This document shows positions 32,892-42,265 of a stretch of DNA of 64,000 nucleotides, piece after piece. The translations under genes and the position numbers were made by a program. Under the pieces are notes generated by a model, which saw only the letters and a program-made list of their open reading frames with translations, did no database searches and was not told where the DNA came from. The stretch is from an uncultured Lentisphaerota bacterium (GTDB lineage: Bacteria; Verrucomicrobiota; Kiritimatiellia; CAIQIC01). Position 1 is the first letter of the stretch. Each line of letters begins with the position of its first letter. The stretch is from positions 1 to 64,000 of the forward strand of contig CAITZM010000074.1 of the NCBI GenBank assembly GCA_903896925.1, written 5' to 3'.

Positions 32892-34523
32892 ATGAAACAC
32901 ACGCTCACAGCTCTCGCCGCCCTGCTGCTCGCCTTGTCGGGCGCAGTCCCTGCCGCGGAAATCCAGAAAGGCGAGATGGCGGGTTATCTGCTGGTCGCCA
33001 CGGAGAAGGTGCCCGACACGTTCAACGCGGGGTTTTCCCTCTACAGCGCGGCGTGGCCGCTGTTGCAGCAGTATCCGGGGCACCGCTTCCAGACGGGCCT
33101 CTTCGGCACGTGGATGCACGCGCAGTTCGAGGGCAAGCCGCCGGAGAAGCTCTATTCGGACATTGAAGGCGGGCTGGGCTGGTGGCGAGATACGCGGTTT
33201 CCGAGCGCGACGCCGAAGTTCATCATGGGCGGCGTCGCCGTGAATTTCCAAGAAATCGCCAATGGTCCCGCGCACGGGGCTGGGACCTGGGAGAAGCCCC
33301 GGGGCCAGTACGGCGTCGCGCAGTTGAGCCCGTGGCTGCTGTTCCCGATCGATGGCCTGAACCTCAAGCAGGGCACGTGCGGCGAGCTGTTCGGCTACGG
33401 CTACCTGCCGCTGCCGCTGACCGCGGCCAAGGCGACGACCGGAGGGAAAAAGGTTCCGACGGGCGACAATTCCTGGACGCTGTTCCTCAACACGAAAAAC
33501 TTCAAGGGCCCGGTGTGCTTCTTCACGCCCTATTTCTGGTCGCATTCCGCCGAATTGAATCCCGCCTACGCCGGCCTGCTGCTCGACTCGCGTCCCGCGG
33601 CGCCGAACAAGCCGTTCCAGATGGAGACCCAGTATGTGCCGGGCGCGCTCTTCACGGACGAGAAAGCCGGGACTTTCGCGCGCGTCGCACCGACCTCCTT
33701 CCCCGTCGGGCCGGACGGCAACAGCGTCGTGCTGCACCGCCTGACGTCCTACAACAAGCAGGCGCTGTGGGACGGCGTTAAGGCGTGGTTCGAGGGCGGC
33801 CCGGCGGTCAGCGGCGCATTCAATCCCGCCGGCGCCCATGTGCAGACGTTCCGCCCCAACGGCGGCTCGACCTGGAAAATCTACGCGGAGAAAACGCCGA
33901 AGGAGCAGAAGACCGCGATGGCCTGGAATTCGTTCGCGACGGCGATCACGCCGGAGCCCACGACCTACGGCTACAAGTGGAACGAGCAACTCGTCAGGAA
34001 AGTCACCGGACCGAACGGCGCACGCGTGGTGCTGCCGGAGTATTTCCGGCTCCAGAACGAGGGCAAGAAAACCAAGTGGGTCGCGGCTAAGCCCGGGGAA
34101 GTGCCGGCGAATTCGGGACTGGACAAGCTGCGCTTTGACCGGCCCAAGGAAAAAGCGCAGGCACCCTATGACACGCCGGAAGCGCCGACGAGCCCGTTCA
34201 AAAAACCCGGCCCGGTCGCCGGCCCCTTCAAGGCGCAGCTCGGCGATGGCAGCGTGGTGACCTATTACTGGTATCGCTTCGCCGACCAGCCGGCGCTGCT
34301 GAATGCCGACCTGACGCAGGACGAGCGCGAGCGGATGCAGTCAAAGGTGGAAAAGCTGCACCGCGCCTGGACGAAAGACCGCGAGTACCTCGCGCCGCCG
34401 ACCACCGGCCAGTTGGCCGACCTCGACCCGGCCCAGCTCGTGACTCCGCCCAAGGGTTTCGAAATCGGCTACGTGCCCATCGCCACGCACCAGGAGCAGG
34501 ACGCCTCGCGTCCTCTCAAGTAA
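32892..34523 (+). CDS. Uncharacterised secreted protein, 543 aa
   Basis: The family is not recognised. A clear local-type signal peptide (MKHTLTALAALLLALSGAVPAA) precedes a soluble protein rich in W, Y, G and P. One block, FQTGLFGTWMHAQFEGKPP, then GGLGWWRDTRFPSATPKFIMGG, looks like a beta-sheet fold. GFEIGYVPIATHQEQ ends it. There is no obvious lipobox, transmembrane segment or catalytic signature. GGAG lies 8 nt before ATG 32892. The PL8-type lyase begins 18 nt downstream, so it is probably co-transcribed and acts on, binds or presents the same polysaccharide (inference from position only). Confidence 0.6.
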   Translation: MKHTLTALAALLLALSGAVPAAEIQKGEMAGYLLVATEKVPDTFNAGFSLYSAAWPLLQQYPGHRFQTGLFGTWMHAQFEGKPPEKLYSDIEGGLGWWRDTRFPSATPKFIMGGVAVNFQEIANGPAHGAGTWEKPRGQYGVAQLSPWLLFPIDGLNLKQGTCGELFGYGYLPLPLTAAKATTGGKKVPTGDNSWTLFLNTKNFKGPVCFFTPYFWSHSAELNPAYAGLLLDSRPAAPNKPFQMETQYVPGALFTDEKAGTFARVAPTSFPVGPDGNSVVLHRLTSYNKQALWDGVKAWFEGGPAVSGAFNPAGAHVQTFRPNGGSTWKIYAEKTPKEQKTAMAWNSFATAITPEPTTYGYKWNEQLVRKVTGPNGARVVLPEYFRLQNEGKKTKWVAAKPGEVPANSGLDKLRFDRPKEKAQAPYDTPEAPTSPFKKPGPVAGPFKAQLGDGSVVTYYWYRFADQPALLNADLTQDERERMQSKVEKLHRAWTKDREYLAPPTTGQLADLDPAQLVTPPKGFEIGYVPIATHQEQDASRPLK

Positions 34524-34541
34524 ACCTAACACGGATAGTTC

Positions 34542-37487
34542 ATGATCCTTGCGCAAACGCACACCAGGAAAGCCCTGATCAGGCTCATCGCCGCCTTGCT
34601 GGCGCCGCTGGCCGCGCTGGCGGCAGACGCCCCTTGGAAGGGGGTGAAAGTGACGGTGGATGGGCCGGCACCCGTCGGCGAAGAGCCCCGTCTTCGGCGC
34701 GCCGAGGGTTCCGTGCTCAAATGGCAGGCGCAGGCAGGACAAAAGCTCGAGCTTACGCCGGTGCCGATGGACGGGGCGACAGGCTGCGACGTGTCCATCT
34801 GTTATGAGGAAAAGCACCCGGCGTTGGTCCACCTGGCCATCATCGCGGATGACGGCCAGGAAATCTGCCGCTTCGATCTGCATCCCGATGACAGCGGATG
34901 GCGGCGCCTTTACGCCGAGTTCACCACGGATGCCACAGCGCTTGCGGGCAAAACCCGCAAGCGCCCGGCGCGCATGCTGCTCTCCTGGGTGGGGAGCGGC
35001 AGCCTGACGCTCTACCTGGCCCAACCACGTTGGCTGAAGTCCGTGAGCTTCCGCCGCACACCTGATCCGTATTGTCCCAGCATCTATGCCCGGCGCTCCG
35101 ACGACTACGCCAAGACCATGCGGGAATGGCTGGAGGTGGGCACCAACCGTCCGCCCGTCACCGTTCCCGCGTCGGGTGCGAAGACCGATGAGCTTTATCG
35201 GCATTATCTCGCCTGGGTGTTGGGACGGGAGGGGAACACGGGCGTCTTTGGCCAGGCCATCAGCCGCGCCCAGGATGACTGGATGGCCCGGGCGCGCCAG
35301 GCATTCCGTCGTTTTGGCCTGCACCGGGAAGGTGCCTGGGTTGTGCCGGCACCTGGTCAGTATCCCTCCCAGGACGAGATGAAGGACGTACTCACCCCGC
35401 TCGCCATGGCGTATCGCCGCGCACCCAATGAGGCGCTCCTGCAGGACCTCTTTCTCGTTTTCGACGCCCTCCATCAATCAGGCTTTGCGGTGTGCAACCC
35501 TGCAGATGCCACCGCGGATTTCATGGGCTTCACCCGCCTGCGCCTGGCCGGCTATGCCAACGGGGTCGGGCTGCTGCGCGAGGAACTCGCCCGCGCGGGA
35601 CGCCTCGAACGGGAGCGCCACACCTTGCGCTGGCACGCGCGCGCCGGGGAGTGGGATGGCAGCCAACGCTTCGACGCCAACGCCGACTCGTTCCGCGGGG
35701 AGGCGTTGCCGCGTCTCATCTACGCGCTGACCGCACCCGATGAGCACTGGCGCGGGCGGGAACTCGCCTGCTTCCGCGCCTGGCTCACCGAGAACCTGGC
35801 GGTGAAGAGCAAGCTGCCGGGCTTCATCAAGCCGGATATGACCTTCAACCATCACAGCAATCCTTATCTGGTCGAGTACGGACCTCACGCGCTGCTGGCC
35901 GCGGCGCACTGCACCGCGCTGCTGGAAGGTTCAGCCTGGGCCATGGACCGCACCGTGAAGGACCGCCTGGAAGCCTGCGCCGAAACGCTTCTGATCTTGA
36001 GCCGCGGCTTCACCCTGCCGCTGGGTGCGCGCGGTCGCTTTCCCGACGGGCAACACGTGATGACCGACAACATCCCGCTCTTCATCACCCTTTCGCAGCG
36101 GAATCTTTTTTCCGGCCGGCTCGCCGCGCCAGCGCGCCGGTTGATCGAAGCCACCGGCCTTCAGTCCACCGCCCATATTCTGGCGCAGCTGAGCGTAAAA
36201 CAGCGGCTGGGCTGGAGGTTGTCCGCGGGCATCGCCGACCCGGCGGACTCAGTGATGACGGTCCCGCCCGGGTCCGCAGAGCGCTATGGCTTCACCTCCT
36301 ATAACTGGGCCGGTTTTGCCACCGCCCGGCAGCCCGGCTGGCAGGCCACCGTCCAAGGTTGTTCCCGCTGGCTCTACGATTTTGAAACAGGCAATTATCC
36401 GGTTATGGACAACGACTGGGGCCGCTACCTCCGTTATGGCACCTTGGAATTGTGGTCGGGTACCGATCCCTATGATGAGCCCTCTTCAGGCCTGACCCTC
36501 CGGCACGGTTGGGACTGGAGCTTGATGCCGGGGGCGACCACCATCAAGCTTTCATCCCAAGACTTGGGCCTGCCCGCACCGCCGGGCAAGCGTCCCCACC
36601 GCAATTATTCCGACCGCGCCTTCTGCGCCTCCCTGGCGGGCCCGGGAGACTTCGGCGCCTTCGGGCTGGACCTGCACGACCGGACGTTCGCGGGACAGCT
36701 GGAGGCGCGCAAAAGCGTGATCTTTGCGGGTGACCAGATCATCTGCCTGGGCAGCCGTATCCGGGCGAGCCGCGCGAACGCCCCGGTCGTCACGGCGCTG
36801 TTCCAGTTTGGAAAAGCGCTCGCGGCGGGCCCCGGGGGCGGCGATACGTCGGGCCCGATCCCCGCCCACGCGCCAGTCACCCTGACCGACCCGGCGGGAA
36901 ACCAGTTCCGCCTGCTGGCAGGGAAAGAGTGGCAGCGTCACACGGGACAGCAGAGCGGCCCCGCCGCCAACGGAAAGCTGACCCGGGGTTATTACGACAG
37001 CGTCTGGATCAATCACGGCGCGGCACCGCAGAACCAAGGTTACGCCTATGTCATACTCCCCAAGGTGGGCGCACGCGTGGCGCAGCTGCCACCGTGGCGT
37101 CTGGCGGAACAGAGCGATGCGGCCCATGTCGTCGTCTTTCCCCAGGAGCGCAGCACCTTGCACGTCCTCTTCGAGGCAACGGAGAAGCCCGTCGGCGATG
37201 TGCTCCGCTGCGACCGGCCCTGTCTCGCCTGGGTCACCGGAGCAGGCAGCGAACACGTCACTGTGCGCGTCTGCGATCCCGACCTCAATTGTCCGGGCGG
37301 CGCCGCCGGGGAATCGGCGGCGCTTTCACAACCGACGGAAGTAACGCTGGAGGTCGCCGGGTGTTACCGGATCGCCGGGGCCGCCACCGCCGCCGTTGCG
37401 CCGGGACGCCGCCCAGGAAGCACCCGCCTCATCGTGCGCTGTACCGCCGGCGCCCCGGTGACGGTGGTCTTGGCGAAGGCACCATAA
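34542..37487 (+). CDS. Secreted PL8-family polysaccharide lyase (chondroitinase-like)
   Basis: PL8 enzymes cleave chondroitin, hyaluronan, xanthan or related uronate polymers by beta-elimination. The 981-aa protein starts with a signal peptide (IRLIAALLAPLAALAA) and a beta-sandwich module (about 35-170). The alpha/alpha toroid (about 190-580) includes FNHHSNPYLVEYGPHAL; His437 and Tyr446 fit the catalytic His/Tyr pair. The PL8 super-sandwich follows: MDNDWGRYLRYGTLELWSG, HGWDWSLMPGATTIKL, RKSVIFAGDQIICLGSRI. These segments are closest to the chondroitin ABC lyase branch. No good ribosome site precedes ATG 34542, so coupling to the upstream gene (18-nt gap) is likely. Substrate remains inferred. 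Confidence 0.8.
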   Translation: MILAQTHTRKALIRLIAALLAPLAALAADAPWKGVKVTVDGPAPVGEEPRLRRAEGSVLKWQAQAGQKLELTPVPMDGATGCDVSICYEEKHPALVHLAIIADDGQEICRFDLHPDDSGWRRLYAEFTTDATALAGKTRKRPARMLLSWVGSGSLTLYLAQPRWLKSVSFRRTPDPYCPSIYARRSDDYAKTMREWLEVGTNRPPVTVPASGAKTDELYRHYLAWVLGREGNTGVFGQAISRAQDDWMARARQAFRRFGLHREGAWVVPAPGQYPSQDEMKDVLTPLAMAYRRAPNEALLQDLFLVFDALHQSGFAVCNPADATADFMGFTRLRLAGYANGVGLLREELARAGRLERERHTLRWHARAGEWDGSQRFDANADSFRGEALPRLIYALTAPDEHWRGRELACFRAWLTENLAVKSKLPGFIKPDMTFNHHSNPYLVEYGPHALLAAAHCTALLEGSAWAMDRTVKDRLEACAETLLILSRGFTLPLGARGRFPDGQHVMTDNIPLFITLSQRNLFSGRLAAPARRLIEATGLQSTAHILAQLSVKQRLGWRLSAGIADPADSVMTVPPGSAERYGFTSYNWAGFATARQPGWQATVQGCSRWLYDFETGNYPVMDNDWGRYLRYGTLELWSGTDPYDEPSSGLTLRHGWDWSLMPGATTIKLSSQDLGLPAPPGKRPHRNYSDRAFCASLAGPGDFGAFGLDLHDRTFAGQLEARKSVIFAGDQIICLGSRIRASRANAPVVTALFQFGKALAAGPGGGDTSGPIPAHAPVTLTDPAGNQFRLLAGKEWQRHTGQQSGPAANGKLTRGYYDSVWINHGAAPQNQGYAYVILPKVGARVAQLPPWRLAEQSDAAHVVVFPQERSTLHVLFEATEKPVGDVLRCDRPCLAWVTGAGSEHVTVRVCDPDLNCPGGAAGESAALSQPTEVTLEVAGCYRIAGAATAAVAPGRRPGSTRLIVRCTAGAPVTVVLAKAP

Positions 37488-37600
37488 TGCGCCCAGGCCC
37501 GCGCTCGAAATTTCGTGGACAGGCCAGCCGCTGCCCGGGGAGTCGTTTATCCGCCGCGCTGGCAACACGCTTTATCCGTTCGCGCCATGATATCCGGCGA

Positions 37601-37666
37601 GGTCAAGAATAGACATCTGCTGGTCAAGATTTGACATTCCCCTGACGCGCGGATTACGGGCATAGT
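37601..37666 (+). promoter_or_regulatory. Tandem operator and -10 of GH29-B
   Basis: GGTCAAGAATAGACAT (37601-37616) and GGTCAAGATTTGACAT (37622-37637) are 21 bp apart. CATAGT at 37661-37666 is the -10-like box, 24 bp after TTGACA. The block from GGCGAGG through TTGACATTCCC is identical to the one before GH29-C. The position 17 bp upstream of the -10 has no -35 match, which fits activator-dependent transcription. The rest of 37488-37600 shows nothing. Confidence 0.75.
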
Positions 37667-37703
37667 CCGCATCTGGAAATGGTGCGGCCAGAAGTGCAGC
37701 GAA

Positions 37704-37726
37704 CCCTGCCGGCTTGCCCGGCAGGG
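37704..37726 (+). repeat. Leader hairpin of GH29-B
   Basis: A 9-bp perfect stem, CCCTGCCGG / CCGGCAGGG, with a CTTGC loop sits in the 5' leader between promoter and gene. The same hairpin occurs in the GH29-C leader. It may be a dispersed hairpin repeat or a leader RNA element; the sequence alone cannot tell. Confidence 0.55.
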
Positions 37727-37813
37727 GCATGAGTTCTGAAGCCGGGCGGAGTTGCTCCAGAACCCCGCCAAGGCAGGACAAGTCCGCCGGAAGCGGCAGC
37801 AACAAGAGTCAAA

Positions 37814-39418
37814 ATGAAAACAGCAATGCGGATATTGGCGATGTTGACGGTGATCGGGGCGGGCGCGACGCGGGCCGAGGACGCGGTCAAGCTCAACCTG
37901 CCGGTGGCGGTGGGGCCGTTCCAGCCGAGCTTTGAGTCGCTCAAGACCTATCAGTGCCCCGAGTGGTTCCGCGACGCGAAGTTCGGCATCTGGTCCCACT
38001 GGGGTCCCCAAGCGGTGCCGCGTCAGGGCGACTGGTATGCGCGCAAGCTCTACCTCGGCCCCGGCCACGTGGATCGCAAGACCGGCCAGATCGTCGCTGA
38101 GCCCGGGCCGGTCTACAAGTACCACCTCGAACACTACGGCCACCCATCGGTGTTCGGCTACAAGGACATCATCCCGCTGTGGAAGGCCGAGAAGTGGGAC
38201 CCCGACGCCTTGATGGCCCTCTACCAAAAAGCCGGCGCCAAATATTTCGTCAGCATGGGCGTCCACCACGACAACTTCGCGCTGTGGAACTCGCCATTGC
38301 ACCGCTGGAACTCGGTGAACATGGGGCCGAAGAAGGACGTGGTCGGCTTGTGGCAGGCAGCGGCCAGGAAGCAGGGCATGCGCTTCGGCGTTTCCGAACA
38401 CCTTGCCGCCACCTACACCTGGTTCCAGTCAGCCCACGGTGCCGACGCCACCGGCCCCAAGGCAGGCGTGTCGTACGATGGCAATGATCCCAAGTTCGAG
38501 GACCTCTACCATCCGAAGATCACCCCTTTCGATTTTGACTGGATGTCGTCGAACCGGAAGTTCCATCAGGAGTGGTTCGCGCGCATCCGCGAACTTATCG
38601 ACGCCTACCACCCCGACCTGCTGTATTCCGACAGCAAACTTCCGTTTGAGGACGCTGGCGGGCCGCGGAAGATCCAGTATTCGAACAAGGAAGTGGGCAC
38701 ACGGCTGTTGGCCCACTATTACAACAGCAGCGCGGCCGCCAACCGGGGCGTCGCTGACGTGGTCTACAATTGCAAGGAGAAGGCCGAGGGCCGCTGGGTC
38801 CAGGATCTTGAGCGCGGGGTCATGGACGGCATTCAGCCCGAGCCATGGCAGACCGACACTTCGATCGGCGACTGGTATTACCGCACCGGCCAGAAGTACA
38901 AGACCTCGACCCAGGTCATTCACATGCTGGCCGACATCGTCAGCAAGAACGGCAACCTGCTGATCAACGTGGTCCAGACGCCAGAGGGCGACCTGGAACC
39001 GGATGTCATCGCCATCGTCGAAGAGGTCGGTGCCTGGATGCGGGTGAATGGCGAGGCAATCTATGCCACCCGTCCCTGGAAAATCTACGGCGAGGACGCC
39101 CCCGGTAAGTCTGCCGTTAAGGCCGGCAATTTCAACGAGGACAAGATCAAGTACACGGACAAAGACCTGCGTTTCACCAGGAGCAAGGACGGCAAGACCC
39201 TGTATGTCATCGCTCTCGGCTGGCCGGCCAACGGCACCTTGGTGGTAAAGTCCCTGGCCAAGGGCTCGCCGCACGTGACCGGCGACATCGGATCGGTGGG
39301 TTTGCTCGGTGGCCCGGATTCCCTGGTGGCCAGGCGCGAAGCTGACGGCCTGCACGTGCAACTGCCTGCACAAAAGCCGTGCGCCAGCGCCTACACTCTC
39401 GCGCTCATGCTCAAGTGA
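37814..39418 (+). CDS. Secreted GH29 alpha-L-fucosidase (GH29-B)
   Basis: The 534-aa protein has signal peptide MKTAMRILAMLTVIGAGATRA and then AEDAVKLNLPVAVGPF, a lead-in shared with GH29-C. The barrel motifs CPEWFRDAKFGIWSHWGPQ, VHHDNFALWNS, GVSEHLAA and PDLLYSDSKLP (Asp273 as expected nucleophile) are intact. DIVSKNGNLLINV and the Ig-like domain follow. It stops where GH29-A, -C and -D continue into a C-terminal beta module, so it is the short form. The leader is about 140 nt. A heparinase II-like lyase follows 84 nt downstream, suggesting that both act on one fucosylated uronate-containing glycan (inference). Confidence 0.9.
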   Translation: MKTAMRILAMLTVIGAGATRAEDAVKLNLPVAVGPFQPSFESLKTYQCPEWFRDAKFGIWSHWGPQAVPRQGDWYARKLYLGPGHVDRKTGQIVAEPGPVYKYHLEHYGHPSVFGYKDIIPLWKAEKWDPDALMALYQKAGAKYFVSMGVHHDNFALWNSPLHRWNSVNMGPKKDVVGLWQAAARKQGMRFGVSEHLAATYTWFQSAHGADATGPKAGVSYDGNDPKFEDLYHPKITPFDFDWMSSNRKFHQEWFARIRELIDAYHPDLLYSDSKLPFEDAGGPRKIQYSNKEVGTRLLAHYYNSSAAANRGVADVVYNCKEKAEGRWVQDLERGVMDGIQPEPWQTDTSIGDWYYRTGQKYKTSTQVIHMLADIVSKNGNLLINVVQTPEGDLEPDVIAIVEEVGAWMRVNGEAIYATRPWKIYGEDAPGKSAVKAGNFNEDKIKYTDKDLRFTRSKDGKTLYVIALGWPANGTLVVKSLAKGSPHVTGDIGSVGLLGGPDSLVARREADGLHVQLPAQKPCASAYTLALMLK

Positions 39419-39502
39419 TCTCCAGACAAGTCGTGGCGTCGGCAAGTGCCGCCAGTGCATTCTGTGAACCAGCGTGTATCGCGTGAAGGAAAGGTCAAAC
39501 CC

Positions 39503-41926
39503 ATGCGTAAGATCAACTTCTTTTCCGGACACTTCAGCCTATCCGTCATCGGCGCGTTAACCGCGTTGCTGGCAGCGTACCATTGTCCGGCTGCCGGGAA
39601 CGGGCAGGAAAAGCCAGTGGTAGCCGGCACGCGGCTGACGCAGACCGAGCACGCCTTCGTCCCGCCGGTGCTGCCGCCGGCGGGACATCCCCGGTTGTTG
39701 CTGCGGCCCGCCGACCTGCCCGACATGAAGCGTCGCTTCAGCGACCCGGCCTTTGCGCGCTTTGCCGCGCGGGCCCGGGCGCTCAGCGAATCGGGCTGGA
39801 ACGGCGAGCTGCCGGTGCCCGGGCGCTTCGATGCCGCCCCGCGGAATTGGATGGAATGGGGACGCAGCAGCCGGGGTCTTGCCCCGGGCAAAATCCAAAA
39901 TTATGATCCCCGCCTCCACGACCTGATCGAATCCTGTGCGCTGCGTTATCTGCTCGAACGAGATGAGGCTATGGGCAAGCGGGCGGTCCAGCTGCTCGAA
40001 ACGGTCCTCGCCACGGTGACGTTCCCCAGCAAGAAAGAGGCGATGGATATTACGCGGGGCAAGGGCGCGACGATCACCACCGCAGCCATCGTCTATGACT
40101 GGTGCTATCCGCTGCTCAACGCCTCGCAAAAAACATCCATCATCGCCCAGCTGCGGCGCATCGCTGCGATGACGGAGGTCGGGTTTCCGCCCGTGCGGTC
40201 TGGCGCGGTGGTGGGGCATGGCGGAGAAGCGAATGTTTTTCGCGACCTGACCGCGGCCGGCATCGCGGTGTACGACGAGGATCCGGACTTCTATCGGGTC
40301 ACCGCCCGACGGCTCTTTCAGGAACACATTCCGGCGCGGAACTTTTTCTATCCATCCCATTGGCACCATCAAGGCAGCTCCTACGGACACGTCCGCGCCA
40401 AGTGGGAGCTGTGGTGCGCCTGCCTCTTCCAGCGCATGGCCGGCGTGCGGGTCTTCGCGGAGGGGCAGGAGCAGCTCCTCTATGGCACCTATTATGCGCT
40501 GCGGCCGGATCACGTGCAGCTGGCCGATGGCGACAGCTCCGCGATTTTGAAGCGGTGGAACAACCACGCCACGGCGGACAAGGACGGCGAGCTGCTCAGT
40601 GTCTTCCTGTCGCACGACCCGGTGATCGCAGGGATGCTCCAGAAACACATCGGCATGCACGACGACATCACGGATACGCTCCCGTATTTCCTGTTCGCCC
40701 AGCCGCAACTGGCGACCCGGCCGCTCGAGTCGCTGCCGTTGAGCCGGTACTTCAAGGACCCGGCCGGGGTGCTGCTGGCGCGCACCGGATGGGAGGAGGG
40801 CAAGGAGGCTCCGACCGTGGTGGCCATGATGAAGATCGCGCCGTGGATGTTTGGCAACCACCAGCATCTTGATGCCGGCCACTTTCAACTTTGGTACAAG
40901 GGCATGTTGGCGGTGGATTCGGGTGCCTATGCCACCTACGGCAGCGCGCATTGGGCGAATTACTATCAGCGCAGCGTCGCCCATAATACCGTGACGGTGA
41001 AGGATCCGCAGGAGCAGTTCCTCTGGGTGAAGACCCCCGTGGCCAATGACGGTGGACAGCGCTGGCCGCGAGACGGCCGGGAACCCGCCACGCTCGACGA
41101 ATTGCTGAAGGACTATCGGGCTGGCGAAGTCCTGGCCCACCAGTTCGGCCCCGATCCTGCCCGGCCGCTCTACAGCCATCTCTGCGGAAAAATCCAGAGC
41201 TACGGGTCCAAGGTCGAAAATTTCACGCGCTCCTTTGTGTTCCTGAACCTCGGCCAAAAGGAGCATCCGGCCCTGCTCGCGGTCTATGATCGCGTTCGCG
41301 CCGCTGAGCCGTCGTTCGCGAAAAACTGGTTGCTGCATGCCCTGGAAAAGCCTCGCGTTGAACCGGGCGGATTCAGTGTGACCAGCTTGTGGGGCGGACG
41401 ACTGGATGCCTCCGTGCTCCTGCCGCACACGGGCGGTTATGCCCTCAACGTGCTGGGCGGCCCGGGGGCCGAATATGTGGTCGACGGGAAGAACTACCCT
41501 CCTGCGCAATCCGGTGGCGGCGGCGACGAAGGCGCCGGCTGGCGGCTGGAACTGGCCCCGACTCTTCCGCAAAAACAGGACCGCTTCCTGGTCGTCATGC
41601 AGGTCCACGACAACCAGCCGGACTCCCGTCCCTTGCCGGTGACTCCCTTGGAAACCCGCGACTGCGTTGGATTCCTGATCGCGGACCACGCGGTGCTTTT
41701 CCCGAAAGAGGATGGCCTGCTGGAGGGCACCCTCGCGCTCGAACTCCCCGGCCAAGGGCCGATGAAACTGACGGTGACTGGCCTCGCCGCGGGAAGCTGG
41801 TCGGTCCAGGGCCAGGATAACACGCCGCCGTTGTCCGTCACCGAAGAGGGGCATCTGGCGCACCTCCAGACGCTTTCCCGCAACGTCGTGCTGAAGCTGG
41901 CTGATGGCGGAAAAACGAAGAAATAA
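39503..41926 (+). CDS. Secreted heparinase II/III-family lyase
   Basis: An 807-aa protein with a signal peptide (LSVIGALTALLAAYHCPAAG). A DUF4962-like/toroid part starts GHPRLLLRPADLPDMKRRF (about 56-400) and carries VVGHGGEAN and HHQGSSYGH. The heparinase II/III beta domain (about 430-640) contains PWMFGNHQHLDAGHFQLWY and VDSGAYATYG, then RSVAHNTVTV. The NHQHLDAGHFQ motif is that of PL21-like heparin/heparan lyases, where His and Asp bind a structural metal. ATG 39503 is chosen because GAAGGAAAGG lies 8 nt upstream. It follows GH29-B in what looks like a two-gene operon. The glycosaminoglycan substrate is inferred from the family. Confidence 0.8.
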   Translation: MRKINFFSGHFSLSVIGALTALLAAYHCPAAGNGQEKPVVAGTRLTQTEHAFVPPVLPPAGHPRLLLRPADLPDMKRRFSDPAFARFAARARALSESGWNGELPVPGRFDAAPRNWMEWGRSSRGLAPGKIQNYDPRLHDLIESCALRYLLERDEAMGKRAVQLLETVLATVTFPSKKEAMDITRGKGATITTAAIVYDWCYPLLNASQKTSIIAQLRRIAAMTEVGFPPVRSGAVVGHGGEANVFRDLTAAGIAVYDEDPDFYRVTARRLFQEHIPARNFFYPSHWHHQGSSYGHVRAKWELWCACLFQRMAGVRVFAEGQEQLLYGTYYALRPDHVQLADGDSSAILKRWNNHATADKDGELLSVFLSHDPVIAGMLQKHIGMHDDITDTLPYFLFAQPQLATRPLESLPLSRYFKDPAGVLLARTGWEEGKEAPTVVAMMKIAPWMFGNHQHLDAGHFQLWYKGMLAVDSGAYATYGSAHWANYYQRSVAHNTVTVKDPQEQFLWVKTPVANDGGQRWPRDGREPATLDELLKDYRAGEVLAHQFGPDPARPLYSHLCGKIQSYGSKVENFTRSFVFLNLGQKEHPALLAVYDRVRAAEPSFAKNWLLHALEKPRVEPGGFSVTSLWGGRLDASVLLPHTGGYALNVLGGPGAEYVVDGKNYPPAQSGGGGDEGAGWRLELAPTLPQKQDRFLVVMQVHDNQPDSRPLPVTPLETRDCVGFLIADHAVLFPKEDGLLEGTLALELPGQGPMKLTVTGLAAGSWSVQGQDNTPPLSVTEEGHLAHLQTLSRNVVLKLADGGKTKK

Positions 41927-41988
41927 AACACCTTCCTGACGTTGGTCGGCAGCACCGTCTATGTGTTCGCACTTTGCTGTTTCGGCGA

Positions 41989-42054
41989 GGTCAAGAATAG
42001 ACATCTGCTGGTCAAGATTTGACATTCCCAAAAACCGGCACGGACAGGCATAGT
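41989..42054 (+). promoter_or_regulatory. Tandem operator and -10 of GH29-C
   Basis: GGTCAAGAATAGACAT (41989-42004) and GGTCAAGATTTGACAT (42010-42025) are 21 bp apart. CATAGT lies at 42049-42054, 24 bp after TTGACA. This is the third instance of the GH29 promoter architecture and is identical to site B through both repeats. The stretch 41927-41985 before it shows nothing. Confidence 0.75.
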
Positions 42055-42150
42055 CCACAGCAGCGAACAGCGCAGCGCGGGCCGAGGTTGCCAATGATGT
42101 GAAAGCGGTCAGTCAGTTTTCAAAGGGCAGGAAAACGAAGCGCACAGACC

Positions 42151-42240
42151 CCTGCCGGCTTGCCCGGCAGGTGAATAAGTGCTCAAGCTAGACGCGGAAC
42201 TAGCCACAAAACTTCCGCTCCGACGGGACAAGCCCGTCGG
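42151..42240 (+). repeat. Two leader hairpins of GH29-C
   Basis: The roughly 205-nt leader contains CCTGCCGG / CCGGCAGG with a CTTGC loop (42151-42171) and CCGACGGG / CCCGTCGG with an ACAAG loop (42220-42240). The second ends 11 nt before the Shine-Dalgarno AAAGGAG. The first is the same hairpin as in the GH29-B leader. The loops CTTG(C) and (A)CAAG are complementary, so a kissing contact is conceivable. Confidence 0.5.
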
Positions 42241-42265
42241 GGGCGATGGCAAAAGGAGTCGGATG

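Noticed and set aside
37704-42240. Known riboswitch class in GH29 leaders
   Set aside because: Only simple hairpins are visible; no conserved core of a riboswitch family that I could recognise.
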